Source: Parabacteroides faecis (lineage in GTDB: Bacteria; Bacteroidota; Bacteroidia; Bacteroidales; Tannerellaceae). Taken from it: a stretch of 64,000 nucleotides of DNA. A model generated the notes under the pieces. It made no database searches. It was not told where the DNA came from and saw only the letters and a list, made by a program, of their open reading frames with translations. Below are positions 7,798-16,844 of this stretch, piece by piece (position 1 is the first letter of the stretch; each line of letters opens with the position of its first letter). The position numbers were made by a program, and so were the translations under genes. Where the stretch lies: positions 243,333 to 307,332 of the forward strand of contig NZ_BMPB01000009.1 of the NCBI RefSeq assembly GCF_014647375.1. The letters are read 5' to 3'.

Positions 7798-9834
7798 ATG
7801 ATACTCTACTTTATGCCTGATATACGGAAATGGATTTTGCCGATTCTTTTGGCTGTTATCTGCCAGCAGTCGATACATTGGGTGATCGGCTTCTCATTGA
7901 ACAAGCTGGAGATGATCTCGGTTCAACACTTGAAGGAACTGATCGTTGCTATTCCTATATTATATTATGGAAACTGGCGGATGCATGCCTATATAGAGAA
8001 AGAAATATATTATGATAAGTTTTATAACGGTCTTTTGAAAGAGTATCTTTTGTGGACATTCTATTTCGTGTTAGGCATAATCGTTTATGTTTTCTATACG
8101 TATCGACTGTTAGATGTACCGGATTATTTCATGAATTACCTGGTTTCCGTGATAGCATGTCTTCCCATCCTGTTGTTTTATTATACACTTATACGGGCCG
8201 AATATAATAAGAGGAAATTCGAGTCTCTGATCCTGGAACTGAAAAAAGTAAATACAGCAAAGGCTGAAGCCGAACTGAAAGAACGCTTATATGAGTCCAA
8301 GCTTGACTTTTTTACAGATATCGCCCATGAGTTCAGTACACCTCTGACACTTATTTCTGGACCCTGTAAACTGCTCCTGGAACAAAAGAATGTAAGTCCT
8401 CAGGCAATAAAATACGTTCATGTCATTAACCGGAATGCAAAGCGTATGAATTCGTTGATCAGTGATTTGATGGATTTTAAGCAGATGGAATCAGGCTATA
8501 AACAGGCAGAGGTAACTGGCCTGAATGTTTCAGAGATTACAGACCGGGTGATCGAGGCCTTTAAGGTTAACACATCAGGCTCGGAAATAAGTGTGATAAG
8601 GCAGTATGAACCTAATCTCTTTTGGAATTCCGATGAGAGATTTCTGACTACGATTCTGATTAACCTGGTATCAAATGCCGTAAAATATAGTAATGAGGAA
8701 CCGGTAACAGTCGATATTTCTACAAAAAACGGAAATCTCAGGATCTTAGTAATAAACAAAGGGAAAGGCATCAGCGAAGAGGACATCGGGCATATCTTTA
8801 ACCGGTTTACGATTCTGGATAACTATGGGAAGCAAAAAGGGTGGAGGCGGAATGGATTGGGATTGGCCATTACAGCCAGTATGGTGAAACTTCTCTCGGG
8901 AAAGATTAATGCCCGGAGCATTCCCGGTGAAACAACGACTTTTACAGTTGATTTGCCTCCGTTGCAAATTACTAAAACTGAAAAAGATAATGGGATAGGT
9001 ACGGTCAGTAACTTTCTTATTCCCGAATTTGTTTTACCTTCGATAAAATACAAATATATAGAGGACCGGCCTACTGTCACTGTAATCGATGATGATCCGG
9101 AAATGCTTTGGTATATATGTGATCTCCTGTCTTCTGATTTTAATGTATTACCGATAAACAGCTCTTCTAAGGCGATTGATCTCCTGTCTAAAAATCATAC
9201 TGATATCATATTATGTGATATAATGATGGAAGAAATTGACGGAATTACGCTGGCTGCCTTGTTGAAATCGGATAAAAGTACCTCTCATATCCCTTTGATC
9301 ATAATCTCTGCCGTACATGATATTGAGACACAGACAGAAGCGATTCAAGCGGGAGCTGAGTTCTATATCACAAAGCCTTTTGACAGCGAATATCTTAAAA
9401 CGACAATAAGAAGCCATCTGAACCGTAAAGAAGATTTGAAAGATTACTTTGCTTCTCCGTTAAGCGCTTATGAGTTGGATATGGGCAAACTGCAACATAC
9501 GGAAGACCGAAAGTTTTTAAAGAAAATACATGCAATTATCAATAAAAACATACAAAACGAGAATCTGTCTCCTGATTTTATCGCTAGTGAATTAGGGATG
9601 AGCGTGCGTAGCCTGTATCGTAAATTAAAAGAGGTGACTGATAAAGGTCTGCAGGAAATTATATATGACGGAAGACTTGCAGTAGCAGAAAACTTACTGT
9701 TGAAATCCAAATTTACCATTCAGGAGATTGTCTTCAAATCAGGCTTTTCTAACCGCACGAGCTTTTACCGGGCTTTTCTGAAAAAGAATGGCTGTACTCC
9801 GAAAGAGTTCATCGAGGTAAATAATAAAAGGTGA
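7798..9834 (+). CDS. Hybrid histidine kinase-response regulator with AraC-type output domain
   Basis: A one-piece two-component protein of 678 aa. Roughly four hydrophobic segments occupy residues 10-135 with no large periplasmic sensor, followed by a short coiled coil. HisKA has FTDIAHEFSTPL with the phospho-acceptor His177. The ATPase domain has an N-box region LINLVSNAVKYS and G-boxes NKGKGISEEDIG and GLGLAI. A receiver (VTVIDDDPE, then acceptor Asp in LCDIMMEE) leads into a C-terminal AraC helix-turn-helix (IASELGMSVRSLYRKL, then TIQEIVFKSGFSNRTSFYRAF). Classical Bacteroides hybrid regulators carry a long beta-propeller sensor; this one lacks it and should sense the membrane or a partner. 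The divergent FtsX permease is the obvious candidate target. Confidence 0.94.
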   Translation: MILYFMPDIRKWILPILLAVICQQSIHWVIGFSLNKLEMISVQHLKELIVAIPILYYGNWRMHAYIEKEIYYDKFYNGLLKEYLLWTFYFVLGIIVYVFYTYRLLDVPDYFMNYLVSVIACLPILLFYYTLIRAEYNKRKFESLILELKKVNTAKAEAELKERLYESKLDFFTDIAHEFSTPLTLISGPCKLLLEQKNVSPQAIKYVHVINRNAKRMNSLISDLMDFKQMESGYKQAEVTGLNVSEITDRVIEAFKVNTSGSEISVIRQYEPNLFWNSDERFLTTILINLVSNAVKYSNEEPVTVDISTKNGNLRILVINKGKGISEEDIGHIFNRFTILDNYGKQKGWRRNGLGLAITASMVKLLSGKINARSIPGETTTFTVDLPPLQITKTEKDNGIGTVSNFLIPEFVLPSIKYKYIEDRPTVTVIDDDPEMLWYICDLLSSDFNVLPINSSSKAIDLLSKNHTDIILCDIMMEEIDGITLAALLKSDKSTSHIPLIIISAVHDIETQTEAIQAGAEFYITKPFDSEYLKTTIRSHLNRKEDLKDYFASPLSAYELDMGKLQHTEDRKFLKKIHAIINKNIQNENLSPDFIASELGMSVRSLYRKLKEVTDKGLQEIIYDGRLAVAENLLLKSKFTIQEIVFKSGFSNRTSFYRAFLKKNGCTPKEFIEVNNKR

Positions 9835-9843
9835 TCACCTGGC

Positions 9844-10551
9844 TTATAGTTCCTCGCTACTCAATATCAGAACTTCATAATGCATGAAAAGTCCGCTTTC
9901 TATCACACCCGTAATAGATTTGATGGCATTTTCCAGGTTATCCGGGATATTGTCGAAGCGGACATCGAGTATCAGGTTTCCATTTTCTGTGATGACCGGA
10001 CCGTCTTTGCCTTGTGCCATCCGGAGTTTTATTTCTACAGGGCTTAATGACTGTAAAGCCTGGTCTACATGGACCAGTGCATCCGGAAATATCTCAACCG
10101 GAACCGGGAAGCGGGAGCCTAGTTTCGAGACCATCTTGGAAGAGTCTGCTATAATAAATGTCCGCGGACTGGAACTGATCAGCAGCTTCTCTTTGAACAT
10201 GGCACCGCCACGTCCCTTTATCATATTATGGCTGAAGTCTATTTCGTCTGCCCCGTCAAAAGTCCAGTTGGGTTTATGTTCAAGGAGACTTGTTAGAGGT
10301 ATGCCGAGTTTGGCGCAGGCCATCTTTATCTCCTGGGAAGTCGGAATTGCCCGGATATGGAGTTGTTCGTTCCGGATACGTTCGGCAATCTTTAACAGGG
10401 CCAGATAAGCAGTCGAACCTGAGCCTACACCGATAATATCATTGTCAGTTACCATAGAGGCAATCTTTTCGGCGACCTTTTCTTTCTCTTCCCGGTTGGA
10501 AATCTCTTTACCCCATTCCAACGAATTAATTATTGTTTTCTCCCTTTCCAT
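9844..10551 (-). CDS. rpiA: Ribose-5-phosphate isomerase A
   Basis: RpiA interconverts ribose 5-phosphate and ribulose 5-phosphate in the non-oxidative pentose phosphate pathway. The 235 aa contain the family motifs: phosphate loop GVGSGSTA near residue 41, the DGADEID active-site segment, KGRGGAMFKEK with the catalytic lysine region, and SKMVSKLG. It is about 10-15 residues longer than E. coli RpiA, mainly at the N-terminus. It converges on the hybrid kinase gene with only 9 bp between stops, and no separate terminator is visible there. It appears to be monocistronic. Confidence 0.95.
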   Translation of the reverse strand: MEREKTIINSLEWGKEISNREEKEKVAEKIASMVTDNDIIGVGSGSTAYLALLKIAERIRNEQLHIRAIPTSQEIKMACAKLGIPLTSLLEHKPNWTFDGADEIDFSHNMIKGRGGAMFKEKLLISSSPRTFIIADSSKMVSKLGSRFPVPVEIFPDALVHVDQALQSLSPVEIKLRMAQGKDGPVITENGNLILDVRFDNIPDNLENAIKSITGVIESGLFMHYEVLILSSEEL

Positions 10552-10683
10552 GATATTCTTTTTTTATGAAACAATATGATTCGTGATTTAGTTGCTTTCT
10601 CTTAATTTTTATTTTAAATATATGATAGAATAGGCTGTTTCTTGATTTATAACGATTGGCTTATACTTAAACGTTTTATTTGT

Positions 10684-10691
10684 TATATTTG
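10684..10691 (+). promoter_or_regulatory. Possible -7 box (TATATTTG) upstream of the GH172 gene
   Basis: TATATTTG lies about 100 bp before the ATG at 10795, which implies a long AT-rich leader. The 243-bp gap 10552-10794 is otherwise AT-rich with no recognisable gene. Confidence 0.35.
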
Positions 10692-10794
10692 CTATATTGA
10701 AAAGACAGGGAATCGTTTTTTTATGTTATTTGTTTGATTTTTTGCCTTGAAAGGTCATAAACTTTGAGATATCAATAATTTAAATACTACGAAA

Positions 10795-11973
10795 ATGAGA
10801 AAATTAGGTGTTTTATCTTATGTTTTGTTTATGCTGACGTGTGCTGTCCATGCACAGAACTATTCTTTCAACGGATTAGATATGAATATGGGAAATTTAT
10901 CCAGATTATCAAATGCGAAGACTCGTTCCATAAGCCCTGAGAATTATACAGGAGCAAAGGGTAATGGAGCTACCGCCGATCCTTTGAAAGATAAAGATAT
11001 TATTAATAAAGCGAATGCCTGGGCTGCTTCTAAGGATTTAGGTAAAGGATGGAAAGTAAATCCTTTTATTATAGTAAAACCGGGAGAAACGATAACTATA
11101 GCTGAGATTGAAGGTTCAGGAGCCATTCAGCAGATTTGGATGACCCCGACAGGAAACTGGCGCTTTTCCATTATCAGGATGTATTGGGATGATGAGACGG
11201 AACCTTCTGTAGAATGTCCGGTAGGTGATTTTTTCTGTAGCGCTTATAGTGAATATGCACAACTATCATCTTTAGCTGTATGTGTAAATCCGGGAAGTGC
11301 CTTTAATTGTTATTGGAAAATGCCTTTTAGAAAGAAAGCACGGATTACTTTGGAGAATATCAATAATCGTGATGAGATGAGATTGTATTATCAGATAAAC
11401 TACACTTTGACAGATGTGCCTGAAGATGAAGCTTACTTTCATGCTCAATTTCGTCGTTCAAATCCCACGGAAGGCTCGTTGCATACTTTGTTGGACGGAG
11501 TGAAAGGGAAAGGACAATATGTTGGAACTTATCTGGCGTGGCGTGTAAATGATAATTGTTGGTGGGGAGAGGGTGAGATTAAATTTTATATGGATGGAGA
11601 TAAGAATAATCCGACGATTTGTGGAACGGGGACGGAAGATTATTTTTGCGGATCATATAATTTTGAAAATCCTAAGACGCATCAATATCAGGAATTTACG
11701 ACTCCTTATGCCGGGATGCACCAGGTAATCCGGCCTGATGGCTTATATCGTGCGGTTACGGCTTTTGGACTTTATCGCTGGCATATTCTGGACCCGATCC
11801 GGTTTGATAAAGATTTGAAAGTAACAATACAAGATTTGGGTTGGAGACATGACGGACGCTACAATAACCAAAAATCGGATATTTCTTCCACTTCTTTTTG
11901 GTATCAGGCAGAGCCGCATGCTAAATTTCCATCTTTACCCAATAAAGATAATCTGGAGATTCCCAAATGGTAG
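10795..11973 (+). CDS. Secreted DUF2961 protein (glycoside hydrolase family 172)
   Basis: 392 aa with a cleavable signal peptide (LGVLSYVLFMLTCAVHA, cleavage probably after VHA-QN). The mature part is a DUF2961/GH172 domain: a first jelly-roll with IQQIWMTPTGNW and RMYWDDE, and a second with the conserved GTGTEDYFCGSYNF, where the acidic residue of TEDYF lies in the family's active-site region. Characterised GH172 members act on fructofuranose or arabinofuranose linkages; the substrate here is unknown. The protein should act in the periplasm. The gene stands alone, without SusC/SusD or regulator genes nearby, so it is not in a classical polysaccharide utilisation locus. Confidence 0.9.
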   Translation: MRKLGVLSYVLFMLTCAVHAQNYSFNGLDMNMGNLSRLSNAKTRSISPENYTGAKGNGATADPLKDKDIINKANAWAASKDLGKGWKVNPFIIVKPGETITIAEIEGSGAIQQIWMTPTGNWRFSIIRMYWDDETEPSVECPVGDFFCSAYSEYAQLSSLAVCVNPGSAFNCYWKMPFRKKARITLENINNRDEMRLYYQINYTLTDVPEDEAYFHAQFRRSNPTEGSLHTLLDGVKGKGQYVGTYLAWRVNDNCWWGEGEIKFYMDGDKNNPTICGTGTEDYFCGSYNFENPKTHQYQEFTTPYAGMHQVIRPDGLYRAVTAFGLYRWHILDPIRFDKDLKVTIQDLGWRHDGRYNNQKSDISSTSFWYQAEPHAKFPSLPNKDNLEIPKW

Positions 11974-12040
11974 AAACTTATGAAATATGAGAAAAGCGTC
12001 AATTAAAGATATTTAAAGAGAGAGCAGGCGTTTCTAATTA

Positions 12041-12066
12041 AATAATGTGGCAATTGCCACATTATT
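12041..12066. terminator. Bidirectional terminator, 26-bp perfect palindrome
   Basis: AATAATGTGG (12041-12050), CAATTG and CCACATTATT (12057-12066) form a perfect 26-bp palindrome between convergent GH172 and uridine phosphorylase genes. It touches the latter's stop codon. Confidence 0.6.
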
Positions 12067-12935
12067 TATATTCTGTCCAGTACAGTTTCTATCAGTCTGG
12101 TTAAAGAACCTTTATAGTTTGTGTTCATATTCTTGTCTACGCGGCCTGCAATGATACAGCAGACTGTCATAGCGCGGTGTCCCATCAGGGCGGCGAGACC
12201 GGCCAGAGATGAACTTTCCATTTCAAAATTGGTAATTTGCCGTCCGTTGTAATTGAATGCTTCGATCTTTTCATTCAATTTCGGATCAGCAAGAGGCAGA
12301 CGCAATTCGCGTCCCTGCGGACCGTAAAAGCCGTTTGCTGCAATCGTGACGCCACGGATAATATCGTTCCCTGTGATCTGTTCTATCAGAGAATGGTCGG
12401 CTGAGACGACATAAGGTGAAAGACCGGAAAGTTTCCAGTCTAGTTGTTCTTTCAACGCTGCTTCAAAAGCCGTATCCCTGACACGTTCGGTATCTGCATA
12501 GAAATAAATAACCCCATCAAAACCGATGGATTTCTCCGCAGCAACATAAGTACCGACAGGAACGAATGGCTGAAGACCTCCCGACGTTCCTACACGTACC
12601 AACGTCAATTGTTTGAATGCCGGTTTTACTGTTCGGGTTGCAAAGTCGATGTTTGCCAGTGCATCCAGTTCATTCAGAACAATATCTATATTGTCCGTAC
12701 CGATACCATGGGAAACAACGGTAAGACGTTTCCCTTTATAAGTCCCTGTGATAGTATGAAACTCCCGGCTGGAAACCTCGCACTCCTGCGTGTCGAAGTA
12801 AGAAGCAACGGTTGAAACCCTGTCAGGATCACCGACCAGGATCACTTTGTCTGCCAGCTGTTCCGGCTTAAGATGCAGATGGAAAGCGCTTCCATCTGCA
12901 TTTATAATTAATTCGGATTCGGGAATAACTCTCAT
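12066..12935 (-). CDS. udp: Nucleoside phosphorylase, uridine phosphorylase-like
   Basis: 289 aa from the chosen start. It has the PNP/UDP phosphorylase fold: phosphate-binding VGDPDRVSTVASYFD, then HGIGTDNIDIVLNELDAL, RVGTSGGLQP, and the nucleoside-binding NFEMESSSLAGLAAL near the C-terminus. It should cleave uridine (perhaps other pyrimidine nucleosides) with phosphate to give the base and ribose 1-phosphate. The frame is open 11 codons further to an ATG inside the floA tail, but the ATG at 12935, 4 bp after the floA stop, fits an operon arrangement better. It is the last gene of the TPR-nfeD-floA-udp run. The symbol is by family; substrate preference is not proven. Confidence 0.88.
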   Translation of the reverse strand: MRVIPESELIINADGSAFHLHLKPEQLADKVILVGDPDRVSTVASYFDTQECEVSSREFHTITGTYKGKRLTVVSHGIGTDNIDIVLNELDALANIDFATRTVKPAFKQLTLVRVGTSGGLQPFVPVGTYVAAEKSIGFDGVIYFYADTERVRDTAFEAALKEQLDWKLSGLSPYVVSADHSLIEQITGNDIIRGVTIAANGFYGPQGRELRLPLADPKLNEKIEAFNYNGRQITNFEMESSSLAGLAALMGHRAMTVCCIIAGRVDKNMNTNYKGSLTRLIETVLDRI

Positions 12936-12939
12936 CTTT

Positions 12940-13935
12940 TTAGTCTTTAAGCGGTTTTGAAGGTGCATTAACGGGCTTTGCTATGGCTTCGCGCATAGAA
13001 GTGTCCGCATCGATGTTCTTCATTTTATAATAATCCATGATACCCAGATTCCCTGAACGGAAAGCTTCTGCCATTGCTTTCGGAACTTCCGCTTCCGCTT
13101 CGATCACCTTCGCACGGGCTTCCTGGGCTTTTGCTTTCATTTCCTGTTCCAGGGCAACTGCCATTGCACGGCGTTCTTCGGCCTTAGCCTGGGCGATATT
13201 CTTATCAGCCTGTGCCTGGTCCATCTGAAGGAATGCACCGATATTCTTACCTATGTCGATATCCGCAATATCAATGGACAGGATTTCAAAAGCTGTACCC
13301 GCATCTAATCCTTTACGAAGCACCAGCTTAGAGATCGAATCAGGATTCTCCAATACTGTTTTATGGCTTTCGGAAGAACCGATAGACGATACGATACCTT
13401 CACCGACACGGGCCAGGATCGTTTCTTCACCGGCGCCACCCACCAACTGTTTGATATTGGCGCGAACGGTAACACGGGCTTTAGCTATCAACTGGATACC
13501 GTCTTTCGCAACAGCGGTCACCGGAGGCGTGTCGATCACTTTCGGATTAACCGACATCTGAACGGCTTCGAATACGTCACGACCGGCAAGGTCGATAGCG
13601 GTAGCCATCTGGAATGGCAGATCTATATTAGCCTTAGAGGCTGAAACCAGTGCGTGAACCACTTTCTCGACATGTCCGCCAGCCAGGTAATGCGCTTCCA
13701 GTTCATCACGGGTCAGAGTTTTCAAACCGGCTTTATGCGCTTCAATCATGGCACGGGCGATAACATAAGGAGGAACATTACGGATACGCATCAGAAATAG
13801 CTGTATCAACGAAATGTTTACACCCGAAACCTTGGCCGAGATCCATAGCAGGAACGGCACATAGTAAAAGAAAATTGCCAGCAGCAATACCGCTGCACCC
13901 AGTAGGATAAAAGGCAAATAGTTCAATTCTTCCAT
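12940..13935 (-). CDS. floA: Flotillin-like protein FloA
   Basis: 331 aa. An N-terminal hydrophobic hairpin/transmembrane segment ([23 protein letters not shown]) is followed by an SPFH/band-7 domain and an Ala/Glu-rich coiled coil ([20 protein letters not shown] and onward, residues about 235-295). The length matches Bacillus FloA (about 331 aa). FloA oligomers scaffold ordered membrane microdomains and affect signalling and secretion. The upstream gene, 10 bp away, encodes an NfeD-like protein, the usual flotillin partner. The tail ([11 protein letters not shown]) is short and polar. Confidence 0.95.
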   Translation of the reverse strand: MEELNYLPFILLGAAVLLLAIFFYYVPFLLWISAKVSGVNISLIQLFLMRIRNVPPYVIARAMIEAHKAGLKTLTRDELEAHYLAGGHVEKVVHALVSASKANIDLPFQMATAIDLAGRDVFEAVQMSVNPKVIDTPPVTAVAKDGIQLIAKARVTVRANIKQLVGGAGEETILARVGEGIVSSIGSSESHKTVLENPDSISKLVLRKGLDAGTAFEILSIDIADIDIGKNIGAFLQMDQAQADKNIAQAKAEERRAMAVALEQEMKAKAQEARAKVIEAEAEVPKAMAEAFRSGNLGIMDYYKMKNIDADTSMREAIAKPVNAPSKPLKD

Positions 13936-13945
13936 ATAAATTAAA

Positions 13946-14434
13946 TTAAGCGTGAATATCTGTTTGTTCTTTTCTCTTTACCAATACGTTGTAGCCGTCT
14001 ACGCGCAGCACTTCGATCGGTGTATTTTCATCTATCAACTCGTCCAACGACTTGGCTTCGACCGTAATACCTTTGATACGCGCTTTCCCGATAGGGGCAA
14101 GGCGGGAGAGGGTGATGCCTTCATCGCCCGGTTCGATACCCAGGTCACGGCTCGACGTCAGTTTGGAGTCGACATCTGTTTTCAGGGCAACCTTGTTGAA
14201 CGACCTGGCGCGTAATAACCACACAAAAGCTGCGGCAAAAGCGGTTAACGACAGGAACAAGGTGATATGTCCCGCCATTTCACCGACAGTATAGGCGTAA
14301 ATCACACCTGCTGCAGCGAAAAGGAATCCTCCGACACCGGCGATCGTTATCCCCGGCAGAAGAAATATTTCCAGCAAGATAAGCACGATGGCTACCAGCA
14401 TTAAGAAGACAATAATGGTTATTTCCCAGATCAT
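13946..14434 (-). CDS. NfeD-like membrane protein (short form)
   Basis: 162 aa. Three or four closely spaced transmembrane helices (residues about 5-25, 28-50, 57-75) precede a C-terminal OB-fold NfeD domain ([51 protein letters not shown]). It lacks the ClpP-like protease domain, so it is the short form that occurs next to flotillins and is thought to bind or stabilise them in the membrane. It sits between a TPR/PD40 protein gene (14 bp upstream) and floA (10 bp downstream). Confidence 0.92.
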   Translation of the reverse strand: MIWEITIIVFLMLVAIVLILLEIFLLPGITIAGVGGFLFAAAGVIYAYTVGEMAGHITLFLSLTAFAAAFVWLLRARSFNKVALKTDVDSKLTSSRDLGIEPGDEGITLSRLAPIGKARIKGITVEAKSLDELIDENTPIEVLRVDGYNVLVKRKEQTDIHA

Positions 14435-14448
14435 AATAGTTGCGTGTT

Positions 14449-15888
14449 CTATCTGTTACTTTTTAAATAATTAATTTCGATGTTACGAGCTTTCTTTTCC
14501 AATTCTTCCGGCTGATCGAGCAAGCTGTTCAATTGTTCTTCCGCTTCCAGAATGGACGGTTTCAGCTGTTCCTTTTTAGCACTATTCCCGGAAGAATAGG
14601 AGGCTCTGAGGTCTGCCAGCTTTTCATTCAGTTCTTTTATTTGTTTGTTCAGTGCAACAACTTTGCCGTAGTAACTTTTGGCTTCCGGACTCTTGATCTC
14701 ATCCAGTTTGTAGTAAACCAGGCTGTTGTTTATCACGAATTCGAAATCTTTCTCGATCTTCACTTCACCGTAAGGGATCTCCTTATGGGCCAGTTCTACC
14801 AGGTTACTGTAATCGCTTCCCGGTTTCCATGAATCCTGTATGGAAGTGATGGCGGCACGGGCGCGCTTCATCTCGATGTCTTCACTTTCTACACGGCTGT
14901 GTTCGTTGTTCGGGATGAACAGGTAGACACAAACTTTGTCTTCCGGTTGGAAGCGGTCTGAAACGAACCATCCCAATTCTTTTGTCTCGTCATACACCAT
15001 CATGTAGTCGTTGAACGGTGAGTTGAAAGGCATACTCAACTGTTCCGGAGCCAGGTAAGTGTCCGAATTGATGTTATAACGGGTTACGAACAAGTCATAT
15101 CCTCCCAACGATCCGTTTCCTTTGGATGCATAATAGATCGTAACGCCATCCGACAAGACAAAAGGATAGTTATCGTCTTCTTTGCTGTTGATATTCATGG
15201 GTAACTGTTTTTCATCTCCCCATTTGTCCATCAGTTTGGATTGGGTGAAAAGACAATAACGGTCGTTATCCGTAGCATGGGCATAATAAATCTTGTCACC
15301 TTTCTGATTCATATAAACAGAAGAAGCGACAGGTTCGTTTGTCTGGAAGAAGTCTTTAAAAGAAACCAGTGTTCCGCTTTCTTCGCTTAATGTATAGGCT
15401 GCCAGGAAATCATCTTTGTCGACAACGATGCTGTCTATAATCTGCACATCTTCCGTTTTTTCCATCATCCGGTGAGCGTTCTCTGCCAGGTTGAGTTTGG
15501 TTTCAAAAGCCTGCGTATCCTGTTTCTTCTTTGTCAGCAGGTCGATGTATTCTTCCAGCATTTCGGCAGCTTCATCAAAGCGGTAGGTTTGATAATAAAC
15601 GTCTGCCAGGTAGCGGTAAGCATCCTGTACTTTGCGTTTCACTGCAACTTTCAAATGTTTTTCCGCACCGGCGATATCTCCGGTCTCATAGCAGCAAACA
15701 CCGTACCAAAGGTTATAGGAAGAGTTGCTGGGAGCTTGCTTCACCAGTTTCTCAAAGGCAGGTTTAGCCTCGGCGTATTGACCTTCGTTGTATAGTTTTT
15801 TTGCCTGGTCCAGGCTCTGTGCCTGCAGGCTGCAGCAAAGTAATGTAATTCCAATTGTGTAAAACAGTTTCTTAGATAACCGGCTCAT
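14449..15888 (-). CDS. Periplasmic TPR / WD40-like (PD40) repeat protein
   Basis: 479 aa from the chosen ATG, with a signal peptide (LSKKLFYTIGITLLCCSLQAQ). Residues about 20-130 form tetratricopeptide repeats (AKKLYNEGQYAEAKPAFEKL and similar). A beta-propeller-like part with PD40 motifs follows (GDKIYYAHATDND, DDNYPFVLSDGVTIYYAS), then a C-terminal coiled coil (LNKQIKELNEKLADLR). Similar proteins lie near OmpA-like or gliding-related genes; no reaction is known. The frame extends 11 codons upstream to an ATG at 15921, but a TATCTTTG box at 15919-15926 overlaps that codon, so 15888 is preferred. It is the first gene of the nfeD-floA-udp operon. Confidence 0.8.
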   Translation of the reverse strand: MSRLSKKLFYTIGITLLCCSLQAQSLDQAKKLYNEGQYAEAKPAFEKLVKQAPSNSSYNLWYGVCCYETGDIAGAEKHLKVAVKRKVQDAYRYLADVYYQTYRFDEAAEMLEEYIDLLTKKKQDTQAFETKLNLAENAHRMMEKTEDVQIIDSIVVDKDDFLAAYTLSEESGTLVSFKDFFQTNEPVASSVYMNQKGDKIYYAHATDNDRYCLFTQSKLMDKWGDEKQLPMNINSKEDDNYPFVLSDGVTIYYASKGNGSLGGYDLFVTRYNINSDTYLAPEQLSMPFNSPFNDYMMVYDETKELGWFVSDRFQPEDKVCVYLFIPNNEHSRVESEDIEMKRARAAITSIQDSWKPGSDYSNLVELAHKEIPYGEVKIEKDFEFVINNSLVYYKLDEIKSPEAKSYYGKVVALNKQIKELNEKLADLRASYSSGNSAKKEQLKPSILEAEEQLNSLLDQPEELEKKARNIEINYLKSNR

Positions 15889-15918
15889 GTCTCTTATTAT
15901 AATATAATTATACTGATT

Positions 15919-15926
15919 CAAAGATA
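15919..15926 (-). promoter_or_regulatory. -7 promoter box (TATCTTTG) of the TPR-nfeD-floA-udp operon
   Basis: Perfect TATCTTTG on the minus strand, 31 bp upstream of the ATG at 15888. It decides the start choice for the TPR/PD40 gene. Confidence 0.55.
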
Positions 15927-15968
15927 ATAATATTTTTAGTTAAGCATACAATTCATTGGATAAATATC

Positions 15969-15976
15969 TATTTTTG
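15969..15976 (+). promoter_or_regulatory. -7 promoter box (TATTTTTG) for the TtcA-like gene
   Basis: TATTTTTG ends at 15976, 20 bp before the ATG at 15997. It overlaps a GTG (15976) that would otherwise be the longest start and so argues against that start. Confidence 0.5.
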
Positions 15977-15996
15977 TGCCCGATTTAAGAATAGAT

Positions 15997-16746
15997 ATGG
16001 CAAAATTGACAGTAGAAGAGCTCCTGTTCCGGAAAGTAGAAGAGAAGGTGAAAAAGGCTATTTATGAATATGGCCTGATTGCTGACGGCGACCGTATCCT
16101 GATCGGATTGTCGGGTGGAAAGGACTCTTTAGCCCTTGTCGATCTGCTGGGACGGCGTTCCAAAATATATCATCCCCGCTTCGAAGTGGTTGTCGCACAT
16201 ATTGTAATGACCAACATCCCTTACAGTTCGGATTTGGAATATCTGAAAAGCTGTGCCGACGAACATGGATTGCCTTTTATCATTCATGAAACAAGTTTCG
16301 ACGCTTCTACCGATACGCGTAAATCGCCTTGTTTCCTTTGTTCCTGGACACGCCGGAAGGCTTTGTTCGATATTGCGAAAAAACAGAACTGCAACAAGAT
16401 AGCTTTGGGACACCATCAGGATGATATTCTTGAAACATTGCTGATGAATATGACACATCAGGGGGCGATCGGGACGATGCCTCCGCGTTTGAAGATGGAT
16501 AAATTCGCCATGGAGATCATCCGTCCGATGTGCCTGGTCGAAGAGAAAGAGCTGATCCGTATAGCGGGATGGAGGGGATATCGCAAACAGATCAAAAACT
16601 GCCCGTATGAATCGGAGTCCAGCCGTTCGGATATGAAAGAGGTCCTGGCACGCCTGGAGGCTATCAACCCGGAGGCACGTTACAGTATTTGGAACAGTAT
16701 GAACAATATTCAAAAAGAGTATCTTCCACAAAAAATAGATAAGTAG
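15997..16746 (+). CDS. TtcA-family tRNA thiolation / PP-loop ATPase
   Basis: 249 aa. PP-loop GLSGGKDSLALVDL near residue 38 activates a tRNA base by adenylation. The CFLC pair near residue 110 and C-terminal NCPYESESSR are cysteine sites that, in TtcA, hold an iron-sulfur cluster. GHHQDDILETLLMNM is also typical. TtcA makes 2-thiocytidine at position 32 of tRNA. This protein is shorter than E. coli TtcA (about 311 aa), so the exact base modified is uncertain. The ATG at 15997 is chosen because of the promoter box directly upstream. Confidence 0.88.
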   Translation: MAKLTVEELLFRKVEEKVKKAIYEYGLIADGDRILIGLSGGKDSLALVDLLGRRSKIYHPRFEVVVAHIVMTNIPYSSDLEYLKSCADEHGLPFIIHETSFDASTDTRKSPCFLCSWTRRKALFDIAKKQNCNKIALGHHQDDILETLLMNMTHQGAIGTMPPRLKMDKFAMEIIRPMCLVEEKELIRIAGWRGYRKQIKNCPYESESSRSDMKEVLARLEAINPEARYSIWNSMNNIQKEYLPQKIDK

Positions 16747-16808
16747 AATTTTGTTATCATCTTATTGCGTATTCTTTCTGAAAATCATCAATATTTGAAA
16801 TTATCTCA

Positions 16809-16816
16809 TATCTTTG
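16809..16816 (+). promoter_or_regulatory. -7 promoter box (TATCTTTG) for the tandem histidine kinases
   Basis: TATCTTTG lies 28 bp before the ATG at 16845. The following genes are separated by only 3 bp each, so this promoter probably serves all three. Confidence 0.5.
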
Positions 16817-16844
16817 CGACTATTAATAAGGTCTTGAATTCCAA

